Of a stretch of DNA of 64,000 nucleotides, positions 11,851 to 23,051 are shown piece by piece. Numbering within the stretch: position 1 is the first letter of the stretch; every line of letters begins with the position of its first letter. Origin of the DNA: Alopecurus myosuroides (taxonomy: Eukaryota; Streptophyta; Magnoliopsida; Poales; Poaceae); NCBI GenBank assembly GCA_028641055.1, contig CM054058.1, positions 503,457,919-503,521,918 on the forward strand, read 5' to 3'. Position numbers and translations under genes: made by a program. The notes under the pieces are model-generated. The model was not told the DNA's origin and searched no databases. It saw only the letters and a program-made list of their open reading frames with translations.

Positions 11851-11860
11851 ATCCCCCACC
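11851..11860 (-). other. Polypurine tract of copia element (unit 1)
   Basis: The minus strand reads GGTGGGGGAT immediately before the 3' LTR (plus strand ATCCCCCACC). This is the expected primer for plus-strand DNA synthesis. The unit 2 copy is 42671-42680. Confidence 0.8.
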
Positions 11861-12449
11861 AGATCCTAGAGGCACACGAAATTTGCCTTTGGTTCCAAAA
11901 CATTGTTTTATATACCGATGCTTCAGTGGAGACTGTGAAATTGAACTTCCTCCTAGAACTCTATGCTACACTAGTAAGCAACTTGAACAGTGGACTGCGC
12001 CTTGAACTGCAAGTTTTCTGCGAATCTAGTTTCACATAAAGCCTTGATCGATACTAGGCTGCCGCAGGACTTCCCCGTGGGCGGAGCTTATGCGTCATAC
12101 TCCTTGACCTTTCATGAGTTTATTAGAGAGCACCCAACTCTCATGGACCGCGACGTTTGACAGTCAGACTCACATAGGTTTGTTCTTCAAAAGATGTTCT
12201 ACAGGACAACATCTCTGCTTAAATAAGCCACTTAGAACACATTAAGATAAACATCAACCTGCCTTGCAGAGTAGGAGAGTATTGCATCTTCATGGAGTGG
12301 TATAAAAAGTAGGGATACTCTCCTCTCAGTTGATCAAAAGCTTGTCTCCCGATTCTAATTCACGGGATCTCCGATCACATAGAGTGGGTTGCCAAAGTGA
12401 ACAACTTATATTGTGGGTCTCATACCGATCTCCTTCGATGCATTATCTA

Positions 12450-13878
12450 TCACGTTACGCGATAGACCCTTTGTGAAGGGGTCTGCCAAGTTTTAGATGT
12501 ATGGATATAATCCAATGCAATAACTCCGGAGTTTCTCATTTTTCTGACAGATTTGAGTCTCCTCTTCACATGCCTTGATGATTTCATATTGTCCTTAGAA
12601 CTGTTTACTTTGATGATCACAGTTTGATTATCACAGTTCATCGGGATAGCGGTTATAGGTTTTTCAACCACAGGTAAGTCCATCAAGAGCTGTCTCAGCC
12701 ACTCCGCTTCAACAGTGGCTGTGTCCAATGCTGTGAGTTCTGGTTCCATAGTTGACCTCGTTAAGATGGTCTGCTTGCAAGACTTCCAAGAAACAGCGCC
12801 ACCACCAAGTGTAAATACATATCCACTCGTGGCCTTTACCTCATCAGCGTCAGATATCCAATTCGAATCACTATAACCCTCAAGTACCCTTGGGTACCCA
12901 GAATAGTGAATCCCATAGTTCGCAGTGCCTTTCAAATAGCGCATGATTCTCTCAAGAGTGCGTCAATGATCATCGCCCGGATTTGAAACAAATCGGCTAA
13001 GTTTGCTCACAGCATACGTGATGTCAGGCCTCGTAGCGCTAGTTAAATACATAAGCGAGCCAATAATCTGAGAGTATCTAAGTTGATCCTTTGCAATTCT
13101 TCTGTTTTACGAAGTAGCACACTGGGATCATATGGAGTTGGTGAAGGCTTGCAATCCCTATACCCAAAACGACTCAAGATATTCTCCACATAGTGAGATT
13201 TAAGCAGTGTTATCCCACCATTGTCATCTCTCAGTAACTTGATGTTAAGGATAACATCAGCAACTCCTAGATCTTTCATCTCAAAACAGTGAGATAGGAA
13301 ACTCTTGACCTCTTCAATCACTTTGAGGTTAGTTCCAAAGATTGGTATGTCATCAACATACAAACAAAGAATGACTCCCTCGCCCCCACCATGGCGATAG
13401 TACACACATTTGTCAGCTTCATTTACAGCAAAACCTGCTGCAATTAAAGTTCTTTCGAATTTCTCATGCCACTGCTTAGGCGCTTGTTTAAGGCCATATA
13501 AAGATTTCAGCAATTTGCACACCTTTCTTCGTGACCATTTACCACGAATCCATCTGGCTGGTCCATGTAAATTTCCTCTTCCAACTATCCATTTAGGAAA
13601 GCGGTCTTAACATCCATTTGATGAACGAGAAGACCATGTGAAGCAGCCAGCAAAAGTAGTACTCGAATGGTGGTCAGGCGTGCTACAGGTGAGTAAGTAT
13701 CAAAGAAATCTTCACCTTCCTTTTGAGTATAACCCTCGGCCACAAGCCATGCCTTGTACTTCTCAATAGTACCATCAGGCATAAGCTTCTTCTTGAACAC
13801 CCACTTGCATCCTACTGGTTTGCACCCGTAAGGACGATCAGTGATTTCCCAAGTTCCATTAGCCAAAATGGAATCCAT
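12450..13878 (-). pseudogene. Copia reverse transcriptase/RNase H pseudogene (unit 1)
   Basis: RT starts at 13878 with MDSILANGTWEITDRPYGCK and includes VHQMDVKTAFLNG, KSLYGLKQAPKQWHEKF and the catalytic LYVDD. RNase H at 12450-12944 has [28 protein letters not shown] and the C-terminal [11 protein letters not shown] frameshift near 13560-13585 splits RT, and others separate RT from RNase H. The enzyme would copy element RNA inside Gag particles. Unit 2 has an unbroken RT frame, so this frameshift is private to unit 1. Confidence 0.85.
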
Positions 13879-13989
13879 CTCACTACGGACGGCTTCCTTC
13901 CAATAGTCCGCATCTGGAGATGCATAGGCCTATGAAATGGAACTGGGAGTATAATCCACGAGGTATACAATGAAATCATTACCAAAGGA

Positions 13990-15147
13990 CTATGCAGTCC
14001 TCTGTCTCTTGCTTCTTTTGGGAGTTTCACCGTTGTCCTCCATAGGATTTTCAATGTGTTCCATCGAAATGGTAGGTTCAGCAAGTGGAACTAATTCTTG
14101 ACTTGATGAATTAGGAATCTCCTGAAGTGATGAGGTAGACATATCCTTCATAGGAAAAATGTCCTCAAAGAAAGTCGCATCATTTGACTCCATAATTGTA
14201 CCAACACGCATGTCATACACATCGGATTTTATGACCAAGAATCTATAGCCAATGCTACGAAAGGCATATCCCAGAAAAACACAATCCACAGTGTTTGGTC
14301 CAACCTTGCGCTTCTTGGGGAATGGAATATTGACTAACGCCAAACAACCCCAAGGTCGTAGGTAAGAGAGTTTTAATCTTTTATTCTCCCATTCATGAAA
14401 TGGAGTTATCTCTTTGTCTTTTGTAGGGACTCGGTTTAGGACATGACATGCAGTCATAATAGCCTCCCCCCACCATGCCTTGGAAAGACCCGATGTATCT
14501 AACATGGTGTTAACCAAATCAGTTAGAGTACGGTTCTTTCTTTCAGCCACCCCATTTGACTGAGGTGAATAGGGAGGCGTCCTCTCATGAATTATACCAT
14601 GTTCCGCACAAAAGGAATCAAACTCGTTGGAAAAATACTCTCCACCCCGATCAGACCTTAGCCTCTTAATCTTTCGATCAAGTTGGTTTTCTGCTTCAGC
14701 TTTATAGATTTTGAAGAAACTCAAAGCTTCATATTTTGATTTCAGAAGATACACATGACAATATCTGGTGGAGTCATCAATTAACGTCATGAAATATTTC
14801 TTTCCACCTTTTGTTAACACACCATTCATTTCACAGAGATCAGAATGTATGAGCTCTAGTGGTGCCAGATTCCTCGCCTCTGCAGTTTTATGGAACTTGC
14901 GAGGTTGCTTAGCTTGCACACACACTCGGCACTTAGAACCCTTAATAGGTGTGAAGTGGGGAATTAAGCTCAATTTGGATAGTCGTGTCATGCAGCTAAA
15001 ACTGATGTGACAAAGAAGTGAATGCCATAAATTTGATTCATTGTTGCAAACATGGTTTACAACGTTATTAAAGACATCAGTGAAAGATAAGCGAAACAAA
15101 CCACCACATTCATATCCTTTACCAACAAAGGTTCCAAACTTGGACAC
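13990..15147 (-). pseudogene. Copia integrase domain (unit 1)
   Basis: The 385-residue open frame holds the GAG-pre-integrase region (LWHSLLCHIS ... CRVCVQAKQPRKF, a zinc-binding H/C set). It also has the integrase core with ELIHSDLCEMNG, MTLIDDSTRY and DRGGEYFSNEF, then SPQSNGVAERKNR. It would insert the cDNA into the genome. The frame is separated from protease by a break at 15147 shared with 45969. Relative to unit 2 it ends in a different frame near 13990, past the in-frame stop shared at the IN-RT junction. Confidence 0.88.
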
Positions 15148-16382
15148 TACAAATTTATTCGACTCAAAGACAATCTTGTAGCCTTGTAGCCATCTCTACA
15201 CAGAAGAGAACCGCTAACAAGATTTTTGTTTATAGAGGGCACATAATTCACGTTCTTCCGCCGCACAGTCTTCCCCGAAGAGAACTTCAGATCGACCGTA
15301 CCAACACCGCGAACAGAAGCATGTGAGCCGTTGCCCATCAGCACGGAAGAAGTTCCTGCTGCCTAATAAGAAGAGAACATGGAAATATCAGAACATACAT
15401 GTACATTGGCGCCCGTATCAATCCACTAATCAGGAGAATGACATACTGAAAGAACAGTAGGAAATATACTGTACCCTGCGTCCTTCATCTCAGTATCACC
15501 AATGACAACATTGATGGTCTTGCCGCCTTTCCCATGTTGACGCTTGTCAAAGCGATTCGGGCAGTTGGGAGCCCAGTGTTCAGGATCACCGCAAACATGG
15601 CAGACTCCTTTCTTCTTCTCATACTTCTTCTTGAAGTTGGTAGAATGTGGTGTCTTGTTCTTCACATCAAACTTTCCTTTACCCTCAAACTTGTTCTTGT
15701 TTCTGAACTTGTGGGTTTGGAAGTTTCTCTTCTGTACCATGTTGGCACTAGAACTTCCATCAGCACCTCGAGCACGTGTGTTCTTTGCTCTTGCCTTTTC
15801 TTCGACATCAAGAGTCCCAATGAGATTCGAGACAGAAAACTCCTGTCTCTTGTGCTTCAGAGATGTAGCAAAGCTCCTCCATGAGGCAGGAAGTTTGGCA
15901 ATGATGCCTCCGGCAATAAACCCGTCCGATAACACACAAGTGAAGTGCTCAAGTTCTTTGGCGAGTGACTGAATCTCATGAGCTTGCTCAACCACGGAGC
16001 GCTCATCAGTCATCCTGTAGTCATAGAATTGCTCCATGACATACAGTTCAGTGCCAGCATCTAAGGTACTAAATTTTGCCTCAAGTGCATCCCACATATC
16101 CTTGCCATTGTCAAATGACGCATAAGCATCAACAATGTTATCTCCAAGAACACTGATCAGAGCAAGCTAAAAGAGGGTATTCATTTTCTCATAGTTTGCC
16201 TCCTGTTGAGGGTTGAGATCACCCGTAGGCTTGTCAAGAGTGGCGTCATAGCAGTTCATGGATTGAAACGAGAGAACTGCTCTCACGCGCCATCTGTTAT
16301 AATTGGCGCCCTCAAACACAGGTGGCCTCATAGACGCAGCAAAGCCAGTTGGAGTAAATTGTCTATAATAAGGTTTTTGGAT
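15147..16382 (-). pseudogene. Copia gag-protease pseudogene (unit 1)
   Basis: The Gag portion has PPVFEGANYNRWRVRA and the zinc knuckle CHVCGDPEHWAPNC. The protease site WIDTGANVHVC follows. Two nonsense changes private to this copy are visible: AAG to TAG at 16167-16169, and a Trp codon to TAG at 15426-15428, just before the protease active site. Gag would package the element RNA. The upstream part of gag continues into the LTR. Confidence 0.85.
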
Positions 16383-17281
16383 TGTTGGAAATATGAGCAA
16401 TTTACCACTTAATTTAATTAATAGAAACAGTAGGTAAAACAAAACTACAATTGCTATAGTCAAAGTAGTCATTTGAATTTTCAGAGAGTAGACAAAAGGC
16501 ATGCATAGTTTAATCATCTGGATTTCTAGAGAGTAGACAAAAGGCATGCATAGTCTAGAAACTGAGGAAAATAAATCTACTCCAAATGCTAGAAGTAGGA
16601 ACTCTAGTAGGATCTGAAACATGAGAATGAACAGAGAAGGCATGAGCACATACTGGACAGGAGCTGGTGCAGCAGCGGGACCATTGTTGACGTTGTCGGC
16701 CTTATCGTCGAAGAGATCGTCGACTTCCGGGAAGAAGTCGTCGTTCGGGAAGATGTCGTTGTCGTGCGTGATGAAGAAGGCAGTAGTCGCGGAGAGCGCT
16801 CCCCAAAAACCTTATCGCCCTTCTCCCCATACAGGACTCGAAGTAGCGCAGTTTCGGAGGCCTACTGTCCCGACCGGTGGTGCACGCCGCAGGCCAGGAT
16901 GGGAAAGACTTGAGCGGCGGTGCAAGGCTTGGACACGAGAAGGCAGTGTATCTGTTGTGCGTATCTCTGGAGAGGAGCGACCTCGGTTTTATAGGCACAG
17001 AAGCGTTTCAGATTCTTGCTTCATAAATTCGTGCTTGTGGCAAAATAAAGAGGCGAGCGACGGAGGAGGAGCGCGCGTGTAGTCATCTCTTTCTCATGCT
17101 CATACAACAAGTAGAAAGGCCTCCCTTATAAACAAGTGAAACTTCCACTCAACTAGCAATGTGGGACTAAACATTTGTCTCACCTCTTGCCATACACGAA
17201 TGGGCCAAGTGGGCCTCTAGGATTTATTAGGAATTTCTGGAATATTAAATGGACGTGTCCATTTGGGCCAAAATTCCAACA
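16383..17281 (-). repeat. Copia 5' LTR with gag start region (unit 1)
   Basis: The LTR carries TATA-like CTATAAAAC at about 16985-16993 (minus strand) and, 280 nt downstream, the gag start region. The start codon expected at 16701-16703 is AAG here, whereas the other LTR copies have ATG, so translation start is lost in this copy. A candidate intron (16363-16653) or in-frame insert crosses the inner LTR boundary. It is shorter than the 3' LTR because a block of about 106 bp and a smaller one are absent. Confidence 0.88.
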
Positions 17282-17286
17282 TTAAT

Positions 17287-18141
17287 TAGATAGACGTGCA
17301 TACACATGGCCTCACAATTAGTGTAACAGGGAAGCAAATTCAATTTTAAGAATAACTCAACCCAAGACGTGGATTGATATTTCTAACTCAAGCCGTAAAC
17401 TACCATAGTAATACATGTGTGCATGGTATATGAACAAAAAAAAAATCCACATTTAGGATCGGAGACTAACCAATCCACTGGATCCAATCTCGGTGTTATC
17501 TTCTAAAAATTCGCATCGGCAGGTGATCGGCAGCCTCATGTCTTCTAAATCAACAAAAAAAAATACGCCTTAATCCAGAGATCCACTTTTTTGAAATTTT
17601 TTGGAACTCGAACAAACATTGCAGATAAGATCTGTACATTTGCATCTAAATCAGTTCATGAAGGGCTGAAGCAATCGACACTTAATCCCTAATATTCAGA
17701 TTTGTTCTCAAGTCCTTAATATTCGGTTCTCCCAAGCTGAAAAGCTCCCCACCAAAACTTGTTTTGCACTCACTAAAAAGAATTTAGCATTTGCATAATA
17801 ATCAGAAAAAACCGGTAATCTAAGAATCTTTGTGAGGGAAAATCGCAATTGTTTGTGCAACTTGCAATTGAGACTATATTCTTCGAAGTAGTAGAACATC
17901 ATTGACGTGTAGATTATCCATACTATGAATTATAGTTTTCAGAAGATACTACTGCACCATGTGGGCTGCTTGAAATATATACTACCATCGTTGGCTGGCC
18001 GGCCGGCCTCGTGTATCGTTAATGTCTAATCAACATTAGTTTAAGCTAATATTACTTGGATCTAGTAAGTTCAAAGAAACCTGAGATTAAAGCATAATAT
18101 TTATTTACTTTTTTAGTTTGGCGTATATTTTATTTTATTGG
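17287..18141. other. Non-coding spacer between copia and CACTA (unit 1)
   Basis: I see no gene. Short A-runs and the palindromic GGCCGGCCGGCC near 17996 are notable. The segment from about 17569 onward is repeated as part of the 1.46-kb tandem duplication. The counterpart is 48120-48980. Confidence 0.5.
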
Positions 18142-19020
18142 CACTAGTGGAAACAACGCCTTTCGTCCAGGGGGCCAGGAGGCACCTGTCCCGGTTGCAG
18201 CTAAATCCGGGACAAATGCCATGCATTGGTCCCGGTTTGTGCGCCCGAGGCAACAGAAATCGCTTGGGGGCATTAGTCCCGGTTCGTGGGGAGACATTGG
18301 TCCCGGTTCGTGGCATGAACCGGGATCAATCCCTAGCCGCCGGCCACATGGCAAACGCACGGGCATTGGTCCCGGTTCAATCCACTAACCGGGAGCAATG
18401 CCCCTTCCCTTTTTTTTATTGGTGGAGTTAGTGTAGCCCACGCGGGCCAGCTCCGGCAGTGACACATCGGAAAAACGCGGGAACAAGAACCCGTCTGCCG
18501 CCACACCACAGCCGACGACCGGCCTCGTTGAAGTTCGAAGGAGGCGAGCCGTTCTCCTCGTACCTGGCGAGCGCACTCTCACGCCGATTAATGAAGAAGG
18601 AGTCCCAAGTAGGGCGGTAGTCAGGATTCCAACTGGGATTCCTCCGCTGCTCCGGCGTGAGCTCGTGGTAGTAGTGGTTCGTGATGGCCGCCCGACGCGC
18701 CACACCTTGAGGAAGAGGAGGGACCGGCACTCCTCCGGCGCTCAGCATCCAACCGGCGGGAATGCTGTAGCCGGGCGGGCAGGGGTAGTTCGAGGCGGAA
18801 AGTGCCCCCGCCTGGATGAATGTTAGAGTGGGTACGGTAGAAGCCATGAGAGAGTGGTGAGTTTGTGTGTGTTTTATGCCAATGGTGTGGAAATTCATAC
18901 ATATATATAGTGAGAAGAAAACATATCCCTTTAGTCCCGGCCTGTTTTACCAACCGGGCCGAAATGGTTAGGGTTTCGTTTGGACCAATCAGATAGAATC
19001 ACACGGATCGTGTGTTTCTA
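17569..19020. repeat. 1.46-kb direct tandem duplication, first unit
   Basis: Sequence from TACGCCTTAATCCAG to GATCGTGTGTTTCT is repeated at 19031-20487, joined by AAATAAATAAT. The unit holds spacer DNA, the CACTA terminal repeat (18142) and most of the minus-strand CACTA gene. Unit 2 of the large duplication has a single version, and both 1.46-kb units carry the private deletion of unit 1. The small duplication therefore arose after the large one. Confidence 0.9.
18428..18847 (-). pseudogene. CACTA-associated ORF of unknown function, C-terminus lost (first small unit)
   Basis: The frame starts at MASTVPTLTFIQAGALSASN (18847) and continues with PEQRRNPSWNPDYRPTW and INRRESALARYEENG. It is conserved in both large units, so it is a real element gene. 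I recall similar ORFs in Triticeae CACTA elements but know no function. A deletion at about 18491 joins the body to unrelated sequence, so the acidic C-terminus present in unit 2 is lost. Confidence 0.6.
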
Positions 19021-19030
19021 AATAAATAAT

Positions 19031-20487
19031 ACGCCTTAATCCAGAGATCCACTTTTTTGAAATTTTTTGGAACTCGAACAAACATTGCAGATAAGATCTG
19101 TACATTTGCATCTAAATCAGTTCATGAAGGGCTGAAGCAATCGACACTTAATCCCTAATATTCAGATTTGTTCTCAAGTCCTTAATATTTGGTTCTCTCA
19201 AGCGGAAAAGCTCCCCACCAAAACTTGTTTTGCACTCACTAAAAAGAATTTAGCATTTGCATAATAATCAGAAAAAACCTGTAATCTAAGAATCTTTGTG
19301 AGGGGAAATCGCAATTGTTTGTGCAACTTGCAATTGAGACTATATTCTTCGAAGTAGTAGAACATCATTTACGTGCAGATTATCCATACTATGAATTATA
19401 GTTTTCAGAAGATACTACTGCACCATGTGGGCTGCTTGAAATATATACTACCATCGTTGGCCGGCCGGCCGGCCTCGTGTATCGTTAATGTCTAATCAAC
19501 ATTAGTTTAAGCTAATATTACTCAGATCTAGTAAGTCCAAAGAAACCTGAGATTAAAGCATAATTTTTATTTACTTTTTTAGTTTGGCGTATATTTTATT
19601 TTGTTGGCACTAGTGGAAACAACCCCTTTCGTCCAGGGGGCCAGGAGGCACCTGTCCCGGTTGAAACCAAATCCGAGACAAATGCCATGCATTGGTCCCG
19701 GTTTGTGCGCCCGGGGCAACAAAAATCGCTTGGGGGCATTAGTCCCGGTTCGTGGGGAGACATTGGTCCCGGTTCGTGGCATGAACCGGAACCAATCCCT
19801 AGCCTCCGGCCACGTGGCACGCGCACGGGCATTGGTCCCGGTTCAATCCACTAACCGGGACCAATGCCCCTTCCCTTTTTTTTTATTGGTGGAGTTAGTG
19901 TAGCCCACGCGGGACAGCTCCGGCAGTGACACGTCGGAAAAACGCGGGAACAAGAACCCGTCTGCCCCCACACCACAGCCGACGACCGGCCTCGTTGAAG
20001 TTCGAAGGAGGCGGGCCGTTCTCCTCATACCTGGAGAGCGCACTCTCACGCCGATTAATGAAGAAGGCGACCCAAGTAGGGCGGTAGTCAGGATTCCAAC
20101 TGGGATTCCTCCGCTTCTTCGGCGTGACCTCGTGGTAGTAGTGGTTCGTGATGGCCGCCCGACGCTCCACACCTTGAGGAAGAGGAGGGACCGGCACTCC
20201 TCCGGCGCTCAGCATCCAACCAGCGGGAACGCTGTAGCCGGGCGGGCAGGGGTAGTTCGAGGCGGAAAGTGCCTTCGCCTGGATGAATGTTAGAGTGGGT
20301 ACGGTAGAAGCCATGAGAGAGTGGTGAGTTTGTCTATGTTTTATGCCAATGGTGTGGCAATGCATACATATATATATAGTGAGAAGAAAACATATCACTT
20401 TAGTCCCGGCCTGTTTTACCAACCGGGACGAAATGGTTAGGGTTTCGTTTGGACCAATCAGATAGAATCACACGGATCGTGTGTTTC
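19031..20487. repeat. 1.46-kb direct tandem duplication, second unit
   Basis: This is the second copy of 17569-19020. It contains another CACTA terminal repeat at 19608 and another truncated minus-strand gene (19895-20314). Spacing between equivalent features is 1466 bp. Confidence 0.9.
19895..20314 (-). pseudogene. CACTA-associated ORF of unknown function, C-terminus lost (second small unit)
   Basis: This is a tandem copy of 18428-18847 with a few substitutions (for example PKKRRNPSW for PEQRRNPSW). It has the same private deletion and foreign C-terminal tail. Its start lies about 285 bp from the rightward CACTA gene at 20599. The pair is divergent and shares the intervening region. Confidence 0.6.
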
Positions 20488-20598
20488 TTTCAAGCGCTTG
20501 TGAGTCGTTGGATCCGGGGTGTGTTTCTTTCGAGCTCTTGTGAGCCGTTCGATCAGGGCTACGGTGTGTTTCTTTCAAGCGGTTGGACCTTGAAAAAC

Positions 20599-21610
20599 AT
20601 GGCCGAGCAATTCAAAAACTGGAAGAAAAGATTGAACCTTGACTATGTTAAGAAGAACAAGACTCCACATTTCACTCAAGGGTATGAGAAAATAAAACCC
20701 ATATGGGAAGATTTCGTGAAGTACAAGCTGTCACAGAATGCACTGGAAAGGACAAAAACAAATGAGAAAACGCCGCCAAAAAGGTATATCACCATGTTAT
20801 GGGGCAAGGTGGCTACAAGGGATCCAGTCCCAAGTGGGAGCAATGGGAGAACGAACTGCTTCAGCTGGGGATCACTCCCGAGCCGTTCTTGTGGGTCGAG
20901 CGGACAAGGTCATGGTTCTACAGGCATGGGGGCACGTTGGACGCCGAAGGAAATGCAATCTATAACCTAAGGCATAAAGAGAGTCCTCTACCCATAGAAA
21001 CTCTGAGAACCACAATAAAGGACGTTCAAGAGGGGATGTTCGTGCCAGATAGAGAGAACGACGAGCTCACACGCGCCCTCGGGAATAAGGAACGAACCAA
21101 CTCACCATAGTATTCCGGTTCCACGGGGCTACGCTGTTGTTGGGGTCTATGAAGTTGTCAACGGATTCGAGCGGCTAAAGCTTGATTTCCCTGAAGGTGA
21201 AGACGAAGAGTTGACTGAACTCGGAGAAGCCAAGAACTTGACCGTTCTATGGCTAAAGGAATGCATTGTGCTCCCAAATCAGACGACAAAGCCATCGAAT
21301 CCTCGCCATTCTCCAGCGCAAAAGTCTCCAGCGCGGTCGTCTTCTCCATGCATGCCGTCTCCGGCGCGGTCGCCTACGCCGTGCACGTCTCCAGCGCGGT
21401 CGCCTACGCTGCCGCGTCAGCCTTCTCCACCACGGTCGCCTACGCCGCCGCGTCAGTCTTCTCCGCCCACTAAGTTTCTGCTGAAACGTAAAATATCACC
21501 CAAACGTCAACGGTCACCCCTCCTGAAGGTACCAAAGGTGGTACCCAAGTTACATTACGAATATACTCCCGAGGAAAACCAGAAAATCGCAAAGGACGAA
21601 TACGAGGCGT
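20599..21610 (+). pseudogene. Plant En/Spm-type transposase-associated gene (Transposase_24-like), truncated
   Basis: It starts MAEQFKNWKKRLNLDYVKKN. After a shared frameshift near 20785 it continues with GGYKGSSPKWEQWENEL, VERTRSWFYRHGG and VPDRENDELTRALGN. This pattern fits the plant Ptta/En/Spm transposase family (Pfam PF03004, from memory). After a second frame break near 21100 come VVGVYEVVNGFE-like and IVLWLKE-like segments. A Pro/Ser-rich linker of repeated SPxRSPTPP units and PKLHYEYTPEENQ follow. The LTR at 21611 truncates it. Such proteins bind element ends or assist transposition. The same breaks in unit 2 show it was already defective. Confidence 0.65.
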
Positions 21611-23035
21611 TGATGAATCCCAAGTGCAGGAGATCAATTGTAGTACCTTTCGATAAGTATTTGAGTGTCGAATCCACGAGGAGATGAAGGTAAGCTATCT
21701 ATTCTCTAAAGCCCTATAACCCTCTTATATGGCTGTTTATGCAAAGCAATAAGTTTGACTAAAAGGAATTAACTAATTAAAAGCAAGTGACGTGGAGTGT
21801 GGTTTGTCTAGTAACTAGTGAAGCAAGTTTAAAATGCAAGTAATCCTAAAGCAAGTTTCTAAAGCAAGTTTCTAAGCAAGTTTCACAAGTAGCAAGCAGC
21901 AAATATCTCAAGTATCTCAAGGGAGCTAGTGTTCTAGCAATAGGTGTTTCGTTCGTGTGGTTGTCACAATTAGTGAAGCACATGTTTTAGTCTTAGTTGT
22001 TTCTTCTAGGAAGGAGCCATGAATAGGTATAGTCAAGTAAATGATCTACAACCCCTTATGATGGATCATGTGGCCAAGTAAATGACTGCACAAGATTGAT
22101 TAAGACATAAAGTCCCACCATAGCCTTACGTTCTAATGTCCCCTATATATATCCCCCAATAACTTAACTTTGTGGCTCGGTCTCAGGTTACTGTCACTCC
22201 CAAGTCACCACCACTGCATTATGCTACCGGTGATCACCTTACATGCATTCCCCAACATATGCGTGCACTCATATATTGTACATAAAGACAATCATAGAAG
22301 ATAACTAACTTGTATGCAACCAATCAGCGAACTATTTCACCATTGCCAAGAACAATTCACTACTCAAACATAGACGGGGAGACTGAATACATCAAGGGAA
22401 TATAGTATTGCATCATACATCGTGTTTGACAAGAAATTACAGTGGAGAGATGGAGCTGATCTTGCTGTAGATGTTGATGATGAACACGCCGGAGGGGGGT
22501 GGAGCCCTCCGGGGGTGATCCCGGCGGCGTTTCCCCCCTCCGATCTTCTCCGGCGGCAGCCTTTTGTCTCTTTGTTTTGTGGTTTCGTCTCTTGGCGCCG
22601 CCTCCTCCTCGAAAAGGCCAGGGGACCCTTTATATAGTCGTTTTGAGGTCACGAGACACTCGGGAGAAGAAAGATCGACGGCATCGGAGCCACGAGGGCA
22701 AAAAGGGGGCCTCTCACGCGGCCAAGGAATCTGGCCGCGTGGAGGGTCCTCTTTGCCTCCTGGTTTTCCTTTTGGCCCTCTACTTTGGCCCATGGTCTTC
22801 GTCTCGAAAATTCTGAACCGTGCTCTTTGGCCTTGCCCTTTTTGGACTCCCGAAGCTCCCGGAAAGTCTGAAACACTAAAAAGTACGTTTTCTGGAAAAA
22901 CAGGGTTAGAACCAAAAGAAGGGGGATTGTTCAGAAAATCCCCCAAATCATTATAAAACATGAATATAAGTTGCTAATATGTAGTAAAAACAAGTAATAA
23001 CATGCAAAGTTTATGTATGCATTTTACATGCATCA
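21611..23035 (-). repeat. 3' LTR of a second Athila-type element (family A)
   Basis: The LTR is bounded by TGATGAATCCC and TTTTACATGCATCA (1425 bp) with a GC-rich block at 22490-22790. The start resembles other Athila LTRs (TCGATAAGTATTTGAGTGTC), but most of it does not align with the family B LTR at 34432-35916. To its right a polypurine-like tract shows this is the 3' LTR of a minus-strand element. The preceding 5 bp are GGCGT. Only its first 303 bp survive in unit 2 (55783-56085). Confidence 0.75.
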
Positions 23036-23051
23036 ACATCCCCAAGCTTAA
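23036..23051 (-). other. Polypurine tract of family A Athila element
   Basis: The minus strand reads TTAAGCTTGGGGATGT directly before the 3' LTR. A near-identical motif (AAGCTTGGGGATGTG) recurs at about 24728-24743, deeper in the element. Doubled tracts could be a family trait or mark an internal rearrangement. Confidence 0.65.

Larger units (their letters stand above)
10794..17281 (-). mobile_element. Complete Ty1-copia LTR retrotransposon, degenerate genes (unit 1)
   Basis: The element is bounded by TGTTGGAA...TTCCAACA ends and a perfect 5-bp target duplication TTAAT at 10789-10793 and 17282-17286. Minus-strand order is 5' LTR, gag, protease, integrase, reverse transcriptase, RNase H, polypurine tract and 3' LTR, which is copia order. 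LTRs are 16383-17281 (899 bp) and 10794-11850 (1057 bp). Several stops and frameshifts are shared with the copy at 41587-48114, so insertion and decay began before the tandem duplication. No tRNA-type primer site is obvious next to the 5' LTR. Confidence 0.92.
18142..21610 (+). mobile_element. CACTA (En/Spm) transposon, truncated and internally duplicated (unit 1)
   Basis: The left end CACTAGTGGAAACAAC is followed by subterminal repeats of AGTCCCGGTT/AACCGGGACC type, a hallmark of Triticeae CACTA elements. Two divergent genes follow, described separately. The right half is missing: an Athila-type LTR begins at 21611 inside the rightward gene. No transposase catalytic (TNPD-like) region is present. 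The element sits as host to the LTR insertion in both large units. Confidence 0.8.
1..21926. repeat. Tandem duplication, unit 1 (left copy)
   Basis: This stretch is collinear with 29639-56085. Position 1 matches 29639. The offset jumps to 30746 after a deletion at 380/381, to about 30816 after a TA-repeat length change near 7880, and to 34159 at the right end. Matching stops at 21926, inside an LTR. The copies look roughly 2% divergent by eye; in the second and third exons of the gene fragment I counted 4 differences in 233 bp of the last exon. The left edge lies outside the window, so the full unit length is unknown. Confidence 0.95.

Noticed and set aside
15534..15972. Plus-strand open frames opposite copia gag
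   Set aside because: Mirror frames of the Lys-rich gag coding strand; hydrophobic, with no independent support.
21249..21484. Alternative frames through the Pro/Ser-rich CACTA linker
   Set aside because: The repetitive GC-rich sequence is open in three frames. Only the frame leading into YEYTPEENQ fits the family.
22437..22961. 174-codon minus-strand frame
   Set aside because: Lies wholly in the GC-rich block of the family A LTR; no domain.
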